5,779 nt of DNA from JAHBXC01 sp964350875 (GTDB lineage Bacteria; Planctomycetota; Phycisphaerae; Phycisphaerales; UBA1924), in contig CAYGLT010000107.1 in NCBI GenBank assembly GCA_964350875.1, positions 1 through 5,779 of the forward strand, in the 5' to 3' direction. The notes beneath the pieces were generated by a model. It ran no database searches, had not been told where the DNA came from, and worked only from the letters and a program-made list of their open reading frames with translations. Position numbers and translations under genes: made by a program. Positions 1-5,452 of this stretch are shown here, one piece after another; within the stretch, counting starts at the first letter, position 1, and every line of letters begins with the position of its first letter.

Positions 1-485
1 GCGGCGAGTTCCTCGTGGGGCACGGGGGCGCCCGGGAGGGGGCAGGCGGGCCCGAGGTTTCGCTGGGCGACGGCACGATATCGAGACAGCGTGCGGTCGC
101 CGAGGAGCGAGACGAACTCGTAGTCCTCGGCCATGAAGACCGCGACGGGCACGCGGTGGCCCTGGTTGATCATGATCTTGTCGGCGAGGTCCTTGTGCTC
201 GTCGCGGTCGACGATGCGCAGGTCGATGCGCGCGGGGTTGGCCTCGGCGATGCGCGCGAGGAGGGGGACTTGCTGGACGCAGTCGCCGCACCATGTGCCG
301 CTGGAGACGAGGATCTTCATGTCGCGCGTGAAGCCGGCGACGAGGGAGGCCTGCTCGGGGGTGAGGTGGACGCGGTCGTAGATGTCCTGGAAGGCGGCCT
401 GCTGGGCGGGCTTCCCGGTGGCGATGTATCGGGAGAAGGTGTGGCCGCGGTGGTGGTGTGACTTGAGGAATTCGGCGTTGAGCAT
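1..485 (-). CDS. Thioredoxin-family protein, C-terminal end cut off by the window edge
   Basis: Reading the minus strand from an ATG at 485-483 gives 161 uninterrupted residues that leave the window at base 1, so the stop codon is not seen. Residues 58-63 (ILVSSG) form the beta strand before a WCGDC active site at 65-69, with redox cysteines 66 and 69. A cis-proline signature, RVPVAVF, follows with Pro113. This order is typical of the thioredoxin fold and implies a dithiol-disulfide reductase or related redox protein. The CGDC dipeptide differs from the CGPC of classical thioredoxin, and an N-terminal helical extension of about 55 residues precedes the fold. No signal peptide is visible, so a cytoplasmic location is inferred. 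No clear Shine-Dalgarno sequence precedes the ATG; the upstream stretch is C-rich on the coding strand. The substrate is unknown. The thioredoxin fold is secure, the specific role is not. Confidence 0.87.
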   Translation of the reverse strand, partial: MLNAEFLKSHHHRGHTFSRYIATGKPAQQAAFQDIYDRVHLTPEQASLVAGFTRDMKILVSSGTWCGDCVQQVPLLARIAEANPARIDLRIVDRDEHKDLADKIMINQGHRVPVAVFMAEDYEFVSLLGDRTLSRYRAVAQRNLGPACPLPGAPVPHEELA

Positions 486-510
486 TGGGGATGGTAGGGG
501 GAGGGGAAAA

Positions 511-538
511 GGCAATCGGCAATGGGCAATAGGCAATG
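511..538. repeat. Heptamer array GGCAATN x4 (left arm)
   Basis: Four consecutive 7-bp units, GGCAATC, GGCAATG, GGCAATA and GGCAATG, lie 26 bp upstream of the thioredoxin-like gene start. The array is the inverted counterpart of the one at 746-773: the two 28-bp arms match at 27 of 28 positions when one is reverse-complemented. Heptameric short tandem repeats (STRR) are known from the intergenic DNA of filamentous cyanobacteria; kinship with those is not implied. No function can be read from the sequence. Confidence 0.8.
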
Positions 539-553
539 GGGAGGGAGGGAGAT

Positions 554-609
554 GAAGAGCCCTCACCCGGTCGCTGCGCGACCACCCTCTCCCCGTGGGA
601 TAGGGTGGG
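554..609. repeat. Palindromic GC-rich intergenic repeat (REP-like)
   Basis: The stretch begins with a 19-bp word (554-572) that recurs exactly at 673-691. It continues into a hairpin, GGTCGC-TGC-GCGACC (6-bp stem, 3-nt loop), and then a pyrimidine-rich block followed by a purine-rich block (CCCTCTCCCC ... GATAGGGTGGGG) that can partly pair. This 'CCCTCACCC...GCTGCGC...CCCTCTCCC' style resembles dispersed REP-like intergenic palindromes seen in many GC-rich bacteria. No protein-coding signal is evident. Confidence 0.6.
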
Positions 610-629
610 GAAGGAAGCGCTGAGGATGT

Positions 630-672
630 CCCCCTCCCCGGCCCTCCCCCATGCTGCGCATAGGGGAGGGAG
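630..672. repeat. 43-bp palindromic repeat, copy 1
   Basis: This 43-bp block is identical to 2459-2501, with both boundaries defined by mismatches. It folds as a hairpin: CCCTCCCC (642-649) pairs with GGGGAGGG (663-670), and inside it ATGC (651-654) pairs with GCAT (658-661) around a TGC loop, with one C/A mismatch at 650/662. Both copies are intergenic, as expected of a dispersed REP-like element. There is no T tract beside this copy, so it does not look like a terminator by itself. Confidence 0.85.
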
Positions 673-691
673 GAAGAGCCCTCACCCGGTC
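673..691. repeat. Second copy of the 19-bp direct repeat
   Basis: The word GAAGAGCCCTCACCCGGTC is identical to 554-572, 119 bp away. It directly abuts the 43-bp palindrome, so the gap reads as a mosaic of repeat pieces. The hairpin that follows the first copy is absent here, so this is a truncated version of the element. Confidence 0.75.
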
Positions 692-745
692 ACAAGTTCG
701 TGGCGCCCGCTTTGCGTGCACCACGGCGCCCCAAATCTTCTCTCC

Positions 746-773
746 CATTGCCTATTGCCCATTGCCCATTGCC
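746..773. repeat. Heptamer array NATTGCC x4 (right arm)
   Basis: Four units, CATTGCC, TATTGCC, CATTGCC and CATTGCC, form the reverse complement of the array at 511-538 with one mismatch. The array ends 8 bp from the stop codon of the aldo/keto reductase (782), so the two arrays bracket the entire repeat-filled interval. No target-site duplication is visible outside the arms. It would lie at the start of the 3' untranslated part of the reductase transcript, where it could pair with the distal arm; that is inference. Confidence 0.8.
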
Positions 774-781
774 CCTCTTCC

Positions 782-1873
782 TCAGTACCTCTCGCTGTGA
801 TCGGCGGGGGCGAGGGGCCAGGGGTCGCGCTTCACGCCGTTGACCGAGGCGCCGGCCTGCATGACGGTGATGACATTGTCGAGGAAGGCGCTGGGGAAGG
901 GGAGCGAGGGCGCACTGGCTTCGTCGAGGACGGTCATGGCTTCGCTCGGGAGCGTGACATCGAGCGACGCGATGTTGGAGTCGAGTTGCTCCATCGTGCG
1001 CGCGCCGATGATGGTCGAGGTCACGCCCGCGCGCTGGCGCACCCACGCGAGGGCGACGGCGGCGGGGGATGTGTCGTACTGCTTGCTGATCGCGAGCAGC
1101 GCATCGATGACCTTGTGCGTGCGCTCGTCGAGTTCTTTGGAGGCCGCGCGGGACTCGCCCTCCTTGGGCTTGCTGTCGCGCGTGTACTTGCCGGTGAGCA
1201 GGCCGCCCTTGAGCGGCGACCACGGGGTGACGCCCAGCCCGAGTTCCTGCGCGGCGGGGATGAGTTCGGCCTCGACGGTGCGCTCGAGGAGGGAGTACTC
1301 GATCTGCAGCGCGGTGAGCGGCGCGAAGTGGCGGAACTCGGCGATGGTCTGCGCGCGGGCGACGACCCACGCGGGGGTGTCGGAGAACCCGATGTAGCGC
1401 ACCTTGCCCTCGCGGACGAGGTCGTCGAGCGTGCGCATGGTCTCGTCGATGGGCGTGTTGTGGTCGCGGAAGTGCATCCAGTAGAGGTCGATGTAGTCGG
1501 TCTGGAGGCGGCGGAGCGAGTGGTGGAGTTGGTCGAGGATGGCTTTGCGCGAGGCGCCGCCCGCGTTGGGGTCGCCCTGGAACATGTTGCCGCAGAACTT
1601 GGTGGCGAGGACGACGCGGTCGCGGCAGATGTGGTGTGCGCCCTTGGCGCGCATGAAGTCGCCGATGATCTTCTCGGAGTGCCCTTTGGTGTACATGTTG
1701 GCGGTGTCGAGGAAGTTGCCTCCCCGGTCGAGGTAAGACGCGAGGATCTTGTGGGAGTCCTCGGGGGTGGAACCCCAGGTCCAGTCCATCCCGAAGGTCA
1801 TGGTCCCGAGGCACAGGGGGGAGACGCGGAGGCCGGAGCGGCCGAGGGTGATGTAGTCGTCGAGTGCGGGCAT
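782..1873 (-). CDS. Aldo/keto reductase (NAD(P)H-dependent oxidoreductase)
   Basis: The 363-aa product has the hallmarks of the aldo/keto reductase superfamily, a cytoplasmic TIM barrel that reduces aldehydes or ketones to alcohols with NAD(P)H. The N-terminal LGRSGLRVSPLCLGTMTFG strand is typical. The catalytic tetrad is present: Asp56 and Tyr61 in NFLDTANMY, Lys92 in LATKF, and His134 in LYWMHF. The cofactor-phosphate region near the C terminus, TIIGARTMEQLDSN (287-300), carries Arg292, Gln296 and Asn300. The length is slightly above the usual 310-350, with a C-terminal tail from about 335. The ATG at 1873 is supported by AGGAGG 7 nt upstream. The gene diverges from the membrane-protein gene starting at 1891. 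The substrate cannot be told from sequence; similarity is to the general 'aryl-alcohol dehydrogenase-like' group. Confidence 0.96.
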   Translation of the reverse strand: MPALDDYITLGRSGLRVSPLCLGTMTFGMDWTWGSTPEDSHKILASYLDRGGNFLDTANMYTKGHSEKIIGDFMRAKGAHHICRDRVVLATKFCGNMFQGDPNAGGASRKAILDQLHHSLRRLQTDYIDLYWMHFRDHNTPIDETMRTLDDLVREGKVRYIGFSDTPAWVVARAQTIAEFRHFAPLTALQIEYSLLERTVEAELIPAAQELGLGVTPWSPLKGGLLTGKYTRDSKPKEGESRAASKELDERTHKVIDALLAISKQYDTSPAAVALAWVRQRAGVTSTIIGARTMEQLDSNIASLDVTLPSEAMTVLDEASAPSLPFPSAFLDNVITVMQAGASVNGVKRDPWPLAPADHSERY

Positions 1874-1880
1874 CTCGTAT

Positions 1881-1886
1881 CCTCCT
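1881..1886 (-). promoter_or_regulatory. Shine-Dalgarno site for the aldo/keto reductase
   Basis: On the minus strand the sequence reads AGGAGG followed by 7 nt and then the ATG at 1873-1871. This is a near-ideal ribosome binding site and fixes the start of the reductase. It falls inside the 17-bp gap between the two divergent starts. Confidence 0.85.
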
Positions 1887-1890
1887 GGTG

Positions 1891-2445
1891 ATGGTTCGGG
1901 ACCGGAATCATTCTTGGCGCGCGTACTTCGCGGCGTGGCGGAGGAACTGGCTCCGGAGTTGGAGCGAGATATTCCTCGGCGTGCGCGTGGAGGACGACCG
2001 TGGGAAGCGCGTGGCGCTCGTGAAGCGCGGCGCGATCGGCGAGGGGCTGAGCGACTTCCAGCGCCGGGAACTGAGGACGCGCGTCCCGATTGACCGGATG
2101 AAGATCTTCGTGCTCGTGATGGTGCTGATCGGCGCGGGGATGGCCGCGCGCGTCGCGTGGCTGGCGATCTCGGGGCAGCCGATCTTCGTGGGCGGCGCGT
2201 GGGCGATCATGCGTGAGAACATGTGGATACCGGTGTGGCTGGTCGCGATGTCGGCGAACATGTTCCGCACGAACCCCGCGGTGGACTACGGCGGGCGGCT
2301 CGTGTCGCCCTGTCTGAAATGGGGCGTGTGCGCGAGTTGCGGCTACACGCTTCGCGATGCGCAGACGCAGGACGACGGGTGCGTCGTGTGCAGCGAGTGC
2401 GGCGCGGCGTGGAAGCGTGAGCGCGTGGGTGTCGGGCGCGGGTGA
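1891..2445 (+). CDS. Small membrane protein with C-terminal zinc ribbon, function unknown
   Basis: Starting at the ATG at 1891 the product is 184 aa. A basic, Trp/Arg-rich N-terminal region (about 1-70) is followed by a hydrophobic helix (about 71-92, IFVLVMVLIGAGMAARVAWLAI) and a second short hydrophobic stretch (about 112-125, WIPVWLVAMSANMF). The C terminus carries CASCGYTL (Cys147, Cys150) and CVVCSEC (Cys164, Cys167, Cys170), a four-cysteine zinc-ribbon pattern ending in ECGAAW. Small proteins with membrane helices and a CxxCGY...CxECG ribbon are frequent in planctomycetes, mostly hypothetical. An alternative GTG start at 1864 would add 9 residues and overlap the reductase start; neither start has a good Shine-Dalgarno site. 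The third codon position is strongly G/C, supporting a real gene. It is the only plus-strand gene here. Its role is not recognised. Confidence 0.8.
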   Translation: MVRDRNHSWRAYFAAWRRNWLRSWSEIFLGVRVEDDRGKRVALVKRGAIGEGLSDFQRRELRTRVPIDRMKIFVLVMVLIGAGMAARVAWLAISGQPIFVGGAWAIMRENMWIPVWLVAMSANMFRTNPAVDYGGRLVSPCLKWGVCASCGYTLRDAQTQDDGCVVCSECGAAWKRERVGVGRG

Positions 2446-2458
2446 GCGCGGCGTGCGG

Positions 2459-2501
2459 CCCCCTCCCCGGCCCTCCCCCATGCTGCGCATAGGGGAGGGA
2501 G
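2459..2501. repeat. 43-bp palindromic repeat, copy 2
   Basis: Identical over 43 bp to 630-672 and with the same hairpin (8-bp outer stem, 4-bp inner stem, TGC loop). It begins 13 bp after the stop of the zinc-ribbon gene and ends exactly where the A7 tract of the next terminator begins, between two convergent genes. It may act as a 3' barrier for the plus-strand transcript, but no T tract follows it in that direction. Confidence 0.85.
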
Positions 2502-2531
2502 AAAAAAAGCCCCCGCCGGGGTGGCGGGGGC
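2502..2531 (-). terminator. Rho-independent terminator of the secreted-protein gene
   Basis: Read on the minus strand this is GCCCCCGCC, a 5-nt loop, GGCGGGGGC, then seven T residues. The stem is a perfect 9 bp, nearly all G-C (2509-2517 with 2523-2531), and the U tract comes from 2502-2508. It lies 30 nt downstream of the stop codon at 2562. For the plus-strand gene the A tract precedes the hairpin, so it should act in one direction only. Confidence 0.92.
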
Positions 2532-2561
2532 GAGTGAGGTGTTCAGATTATCGCGGCGGGG

Positions 2562-5213
2562 TCAGTTGCAGCCGCTGCCAAAGTTGGTCAGGACGATGTT
2601 GAGGTCAGCGAAGTCGACCAGGCCGTTGCGGTCGAGGTCGCCCAGCAGGTGTCCGGGCTCGCCGGTGATGCCGAAGCAGGTGAGCACGGTGTTGAGGTCA
2701 TCGAAGTTGACCGAGCCGTCGTTGTTGGTGTCGCCCGTGCAGGGTTCGCCCGCGTCGGACTGATAGGCCTGCGAGATGAGGGGCTCGAGTTCGCCGTCGC
2801 CGTTGAGGTCGCTGAAGAGGACGGCATCGAAGACCTCGGCGGGGCGGTCTTCGGAAAGCGTGACGCCGTAGAGGATCGGGATCGTCTCGCCCGGCTCAAC
2901 GCGGACGAAGTTGTCGATGCCGATGCCCGAGGGCAGGCCGTCGATGCTGAGCGTCCCGCCGCCGTTGATCATGAAGGAGAAGATCTCGGGGGATTGCGTG
3001 TTGTTGGTGATGAGGAAGCGTCCCTCGATGTACTCGGCGTCGCGCGGGTAGGCGATGGTGGGATCGTCCGGGTTGGCGACCTCGATGCACCAGGGCGGGA
3101 GTTGGCCGCCCGCGCCGACGATGTCCGTCGTGACCTTGCCCGTGCTGGTGTAGACGGTGCTGGATGTGAGGTCGGTGACGGTGGCTTCGAGGCAGGACAT
3201 GCCCATGTTGTCGATCGTGCCTTCGCAGGTGATGCGGATCTCGATGTCGATGCACTGTCCCGGGAGCAGCGTGACGCTGCCCATGTTGGGATTGATGAAG
3301 GATGGGTCGATCGCGACGGGGCAATCGGCGGTGACGATGCTCTCGAGCGTCCACATGTAGTCGCGCGCGATGCCGGAGTTGTTGCAGATCGTGAGCGTCG
3401 AGATCGCGAACTCATCGTCGGGGATGCAGCAGCGAGCGAAAGCGGTGAGGTGAGTCGTGGTGTCGCCCGGCTCGGGGATGCACGGGTTCGGGTTGCAGGT
3501 GGTGTTGTCGCCCATGTAGATGCCGTTGTAGGTCTGGGCGCAGTCGGCGGCGGTGGTGACGATGCAGCCGGGCGCGGGGATGCCGGGTTCTTCGAAGCAG
3601 CAGGCGCCGCGCGGCTCGTCGCCGTCACAGAAGGGGATGTCGATGCAGACTTCCTTGGTGCAGCACTCGTTGAGGAACTCGTCGTGGATCGCGATGTCGA
3701 AGCACAGTTCCGTGCCCGGGGTTGCGCCGGTGATCATGACCATGAGTTGCTGGGAGGTCTGGTTGGGGCCGACGGGCGGGACGAGCGCGATGTAGTTGGG
3801 CGAGATGGTGACGCCCGAGGGGGGGAAGAAGTAGATGTGGTGGAGCGTGTCGGGGGTGAGGTTGTCGAACTGGAAGGTGTAGATGTACGAGCCGGGGACG
3901 CCGTCGGGCGAGCACATGATGTACTCGTTGGCGTCGCGGATCTGGAGGCAGTCGCATTCGGGCGTTATGCACACGACGATCGAGCAGCACTGGTTGCCGG
4001 TCTTGTCGACGAGCGTGACGACGAAGCAGAACTCCATGTCGGGGACGAGCCCGCCGAAAGTGACATCGAAGGTGTGCATTCCCCCGTTGCCGGCGACGAA
4101 CTGGTCGATGACATTGGGCGAGACCGTGACGGGCGCGCCGGGGGGGAGGGGGGTGATGAGGATGCGTGTCGCGTCGATGCCCGAGTTGTTGGTGACCTTG
4201 ACGGTGGTGGTGAAGTCGCCGCTGCCGTCGAGTTCGCAATAGGTTTCGAGCGCTTCGGCGGTGCAGGGGTCGTCGTTGCAATCGGTGTCGAACTCGAAGT
4301 CGTCGATCGACATCAGTTTGGCGTTGTTGACGCCCGGGCTGGTGCGGAAGGTCATGGCCGAGAAGTCGGACATGGCGGACATCATCGCGACATTGCTGAC
4401 AACGGTGACGGGAACGCCCGTGGAGAAGGGCGTGAACACCGCGGTGACCGTGTCGGCGGCGAGGTCGAGCGTGACCTCCCACCGGTCGTAGCGGTTGCCC
4501 GATCCCACCATCGCGGACTCGAAGAGCGCCGAGCCGTCCCAGTAGGTGACGGTGTCGCCCGTGGAGCGCTGGGTGAGCCCGACCTTGAAGCCGACATTGC
4601 CGGCGGAGTCGACGAACTCGATCTCGTCGCCGTAGTACCCGTTGGGGAGTTGGCCGCCGATCTCGGGGCCCGCGAGTTGCCAGCACACCCAGAACGAGAC
4701 GGTGACGGTCGAGTTTCCGGTGTCGGCGGGCTCGCAGCCGTTGAGGTCGCACGCTTCGAGGTTGTACTTGAACTTGAGCGGCGGACCGGTCCAGCCCTCG
4801 TGCCCGGTGGTCAGGACGAGTCCCTGGTCAGCGGACGAACCGGACGATCCGCCCGAGTTGGTGTAGACGCGATCGCGCGCGAAGTGCCCGGTCGCGTACG
4901 AGATCGACCCGCCCGAAGAGAACCCGCCCGAGATCGCTTCCCACGAGCCGGTGTTGGGCGTGATGGGCATCTGCACGCCGCCCGTGTTGCACGAGTTGGC
5001 GCCGTACTGCCCCGCGTTGTAATTCTGAACAGAATTGAGGAAGGGCGCGTAGCCGTCCGCGGCCTCGAACCCTCCGAGGTGTGCGCTGCTCGCGCCGCCG
5101 AGGATGGTTGCGGCGAGTGCGCCGATGGTGCGCCACGATCGGTGTCGTCGGCCGCTCCCGGGTTTGGTGGGCGCGCAGTGCAGCACAGCGGTTGTATCAA
5201 CAACTCGTCTCAT
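2562..5213 (-). CDS. Large secreted cysteine-rich protein with tandem Ig-like repeats and C-terminal dockerin-like domain
   Basis: The 883-aa product starts at ATG 5213. Residues 1-44 form a long signal peptide: a basic n-region, a hydrophobic core (TIGALAATILGG), and a likely cut after ASSA. Residues 45-312 are Gly/Ser/Thr-rich and beta-strand-like (GDEIEFVDSAGNVGFKVGL; RWEVTLDLAADTVTAVF), possibly a lectin-type sandwich. Two homologous repeats follow (317-421 and 422-530), each with VTxSPN, PxxEFCF or PGTELCF, and a CC...VCI...C close. A cysteine module, GACC...C...C...C...C, spans 537-578, and a third diverged Ig-like block about 586-698. A DLNGDGELE loop (802-810) precedes a dockerin-like pair of calcium loops at 828-839 and 859-870, then NFGSGCN. 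The tail resembles what I recall being named GC-type dockerin in planctomycetes. It is probably exported and surface-bound or extracellular. No catalytic motif was recognised, so a structural, adhesive or binding role is inferred. A terminator follows at 2502-2531. Confidence 0.93.
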   Translation of the reverse strand: MRRVVDTTAVLHCAPTKPGSGRRHRSWRTIGALAATILGGASSAHLGGFEAADGYAPFLNSVQNYNAGQYGANSCNTGGVQMPITPNTGSWEAISGGFSSGGSISYATGHFARDRVYTNSGGSSGSSADQGLVLTTGHEGWTGPPLKFKYNLEACDLNGCEPADTGNSTVTVSFWVCWQLAGPEIGGQLPNGYYGDEIEFVDSAGNVGFKVGLTQRSTGDTVTYWDGSALFESAMVGSGNRYDRWEVTLDLAADTVTAVFTPFSTGVPVTVVSNVAMMSAMSDFSAMTFRTSPGVNNAKLMSIDDFEFDTDCNDDPCTAEALETYCELDGSGDFTTTVKVTNNSGIDATRILITPLPPGAPVTVSPNVIDQFVAGNGGMHTFDVTFGGLVPDMEFCFVVTLVDKTGNQCCSIVVCITPECDCLQIRDANEYIMCSPDGVPGSYIYTFQFDNLTPDTLHHIYFFPPSGVTISPNYIALVPPVGPNQTSQQLMVMITGATPGTELCFDIAIHDEFLNECCTKEVCIDIPFCDGDEPRGACCFEEPGIPAPGCIVTTAADCAQTYNGIYMGDNTTCNPNPCIPEPGDTTTHLTAFARCCIPDDEFAISTLTICNNSGIARDYMWTLESIVTADCPVAIDPSFINPNMGSVTLLPGQCIDIEIRITCEGTIDNMGMSCLEATVTDLTSSTVYTSTGKVTTDIVGAGGQLPPWCIEVANPDDPTIAYPRDAEYIEGRFLITNNTQSPEIFSFMINGGGTLSIDGLPSGIGIDNFVRVEPGETIPILYGVTLSEDRPAEVFDAVLFSDLNGDGELEPLISQAYQSDAGEPCTGDTNNDGSVNFDDLNTVLTCFGITGEPGHLLGDLDRNGLVDFADLNIVLTNFGSGCN
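2565..2741 (-). other. Dockerin-like C-terminal domain (residues 825-883)
   Basis: Two EF-hand-type loops are visible. Loop 1 is DTNNDGSVNFDD (828-839), with Asp828, Asn830, Asp832 and Asp839 at calcium positions 1, 3, 5 and 12. Loop 2 is DLDRNGLVDFAD (859-870), with Asp859, Asp861, Asn863 and Asp870 in the same places. Each loop is followed by a similar helix, LNTVLTCFG and LNIVLTNFG, and the protein ends GSGCN. In clostridia dockerins bind cohesins; in planctomycetes this tail is thought to work as a sorting or anchoring signal. No cohesin is encoded in this window. Confidence 0.85.
3624..3950 (-). repeat. Tandem protein repeat B (residues 422-530 of the secreted protein)
   Basis: Second unit, directly following repeat A with no linker. 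It keeps the VTISPN, PGTELCF and CC...VCI...FC landmarks. It reads YTFQFDNLTPDTLHHIYFFP where A reads TTVKVTNNSGIDATRILITP. A third, more distant unit may exist at residues 586-698 (3120-3458), where ARCCIPDDEF, TICNNSG and PGQCIDIEI recall the same strands but the landmark order is less clear. Confidence 0.72.
3951..4265 (-). repeat. Tandem protein repeat A (residues 317-421 of the secreted protein)
   Basis: First of two adjacent homologous units of about 105 residues. Features shared with repeat B are an early Cys near an acidic/Gly stretch, a VTNNSG or DNLTPD turn, PPGAPVTVSPN versus PPSGVTISPN, a PDMEFCF versus PGTELCF strand, and a closing cysteine cluster, NQCCSIVVCITPEC versus NECCTKEVCIDIPFC. 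The six-cysteine pattern suggests a disulfide-stabilised Ig-like beta sandwich. The DNA copies are diverged, so the duplication is old. Confidence 0.75.
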
Positions 5214-5434
5214 GGCCGTGGCTTCCTTCGTTTCTTCCGAGTTCGTGCGACGGGCGTGCGCGTCTGGAGCGCTGCCGACCCTTCCGATCGTGTCAGCGAC
5301 GAACGCGACGCCAACTCCTCAGAGGGGCGGACGCGACAAGCGCCGTCCGGAGATAGCCCCAGCGTACCCAAATCTTTACAAAATACAAGGGCCGGAATTG
5401 CAACCGTGTCGAGAACGGTCGTTTGCCGGTGGTT
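5214..5434. promoter_or_regulatory. Gap between mutS and the secreted-protein gene; probable promoter and leader
   Basis: This 221-bp stretch holds no credible gene. The only AT-rich patch is about 5370-5388. On the minus strand it reads TTGTAT, 16 nt, then TACGCT, a weak -35/-10 pair (3 of 6 matches each), which would leave a leader of about 150 nt for the secreted-protein gene. A GAAGGAAG purine stretch about 10 nt before ATG 5213 could serve as a weak ribosome binding site. A 6-bp hairpin, CGGACG/CGTCCG, sits at 5328-5349. The promoter is a guess; the absence of a gene is firmer. Confidence 0.3.
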
Positions 5435-5452
5435 TTACCGGGGGTCGTTCTC
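5411..5452 (-). terminator. Possible mutS 3' stem-loop without U tract
   Basis: GAGAACG (5411-5417) is the inverted partner of CGTTCTC (5446-5452). Within this, CCGGT (5426-5430) pairs with ACCGG (5437-5441) around a 6-nt loop. The structure straddles the mutS stop codon at 5435-5437, with its distal arm downstream. No run of T follows on the minus strand, so it is at best a weak terminator or an mRNA-stabilising 3' hairpin. Confidence 0.35.

Noticed and set aside
15..461. Plus-strand open frame opposite the thioredoxin-like gene
   Set aside because: The opposite strand encodes the WCGDC and cis-Pro motifs; this frame is its antisense shadow.
702..730. GGCGCC/GGCGCC pairing as a terminator after the reductase gene
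   Set aside because: GGCGCC is itself a palindrome, the loop would be 17 nt and no T tract follows.
511..773. CRISPR array or replication-origin iterons
   Set aside because: The heptamers are contiguous with no spacers, too short for CRISPR repeats, and arranged as two inverted arrays. No DnaA boxes, AT-rich unwinding region or replication gene is present.
511..773. Insertion sequence
   Set aside because: The interval encodes no transposase and no target-site duplication is visible outside the arms, so it is recorded only as a repeat mosaic.
690..1814. Minus-strand open frame (374 codons) in another frame over the reductase
   Set aside because: Arg/Pro/His-rich translation typical of an out-of-frame reading of GC-rich DNA, overlapping the true reductase frame throughout.
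536..1891. Long plus-strand open frame (451 codons) antisense to the aldo/keto reductase
   Set aside because: It starts inside the repeat mosaic and covers a reductase with an intact catalytic tetrad and ribosome binding site; its composition is the same antisense-type Val/Gly/Glu/Arg pattern.
5328..5349. Leader hairpin CGGACG/CGTCCG as a riboswitch upstream of the secreted-protein gene
   Set aside because: A single 6-bp stem with a 10-nt loop is expected by chance in GC-rich DNA, and no known riboswitch core is recognisable.
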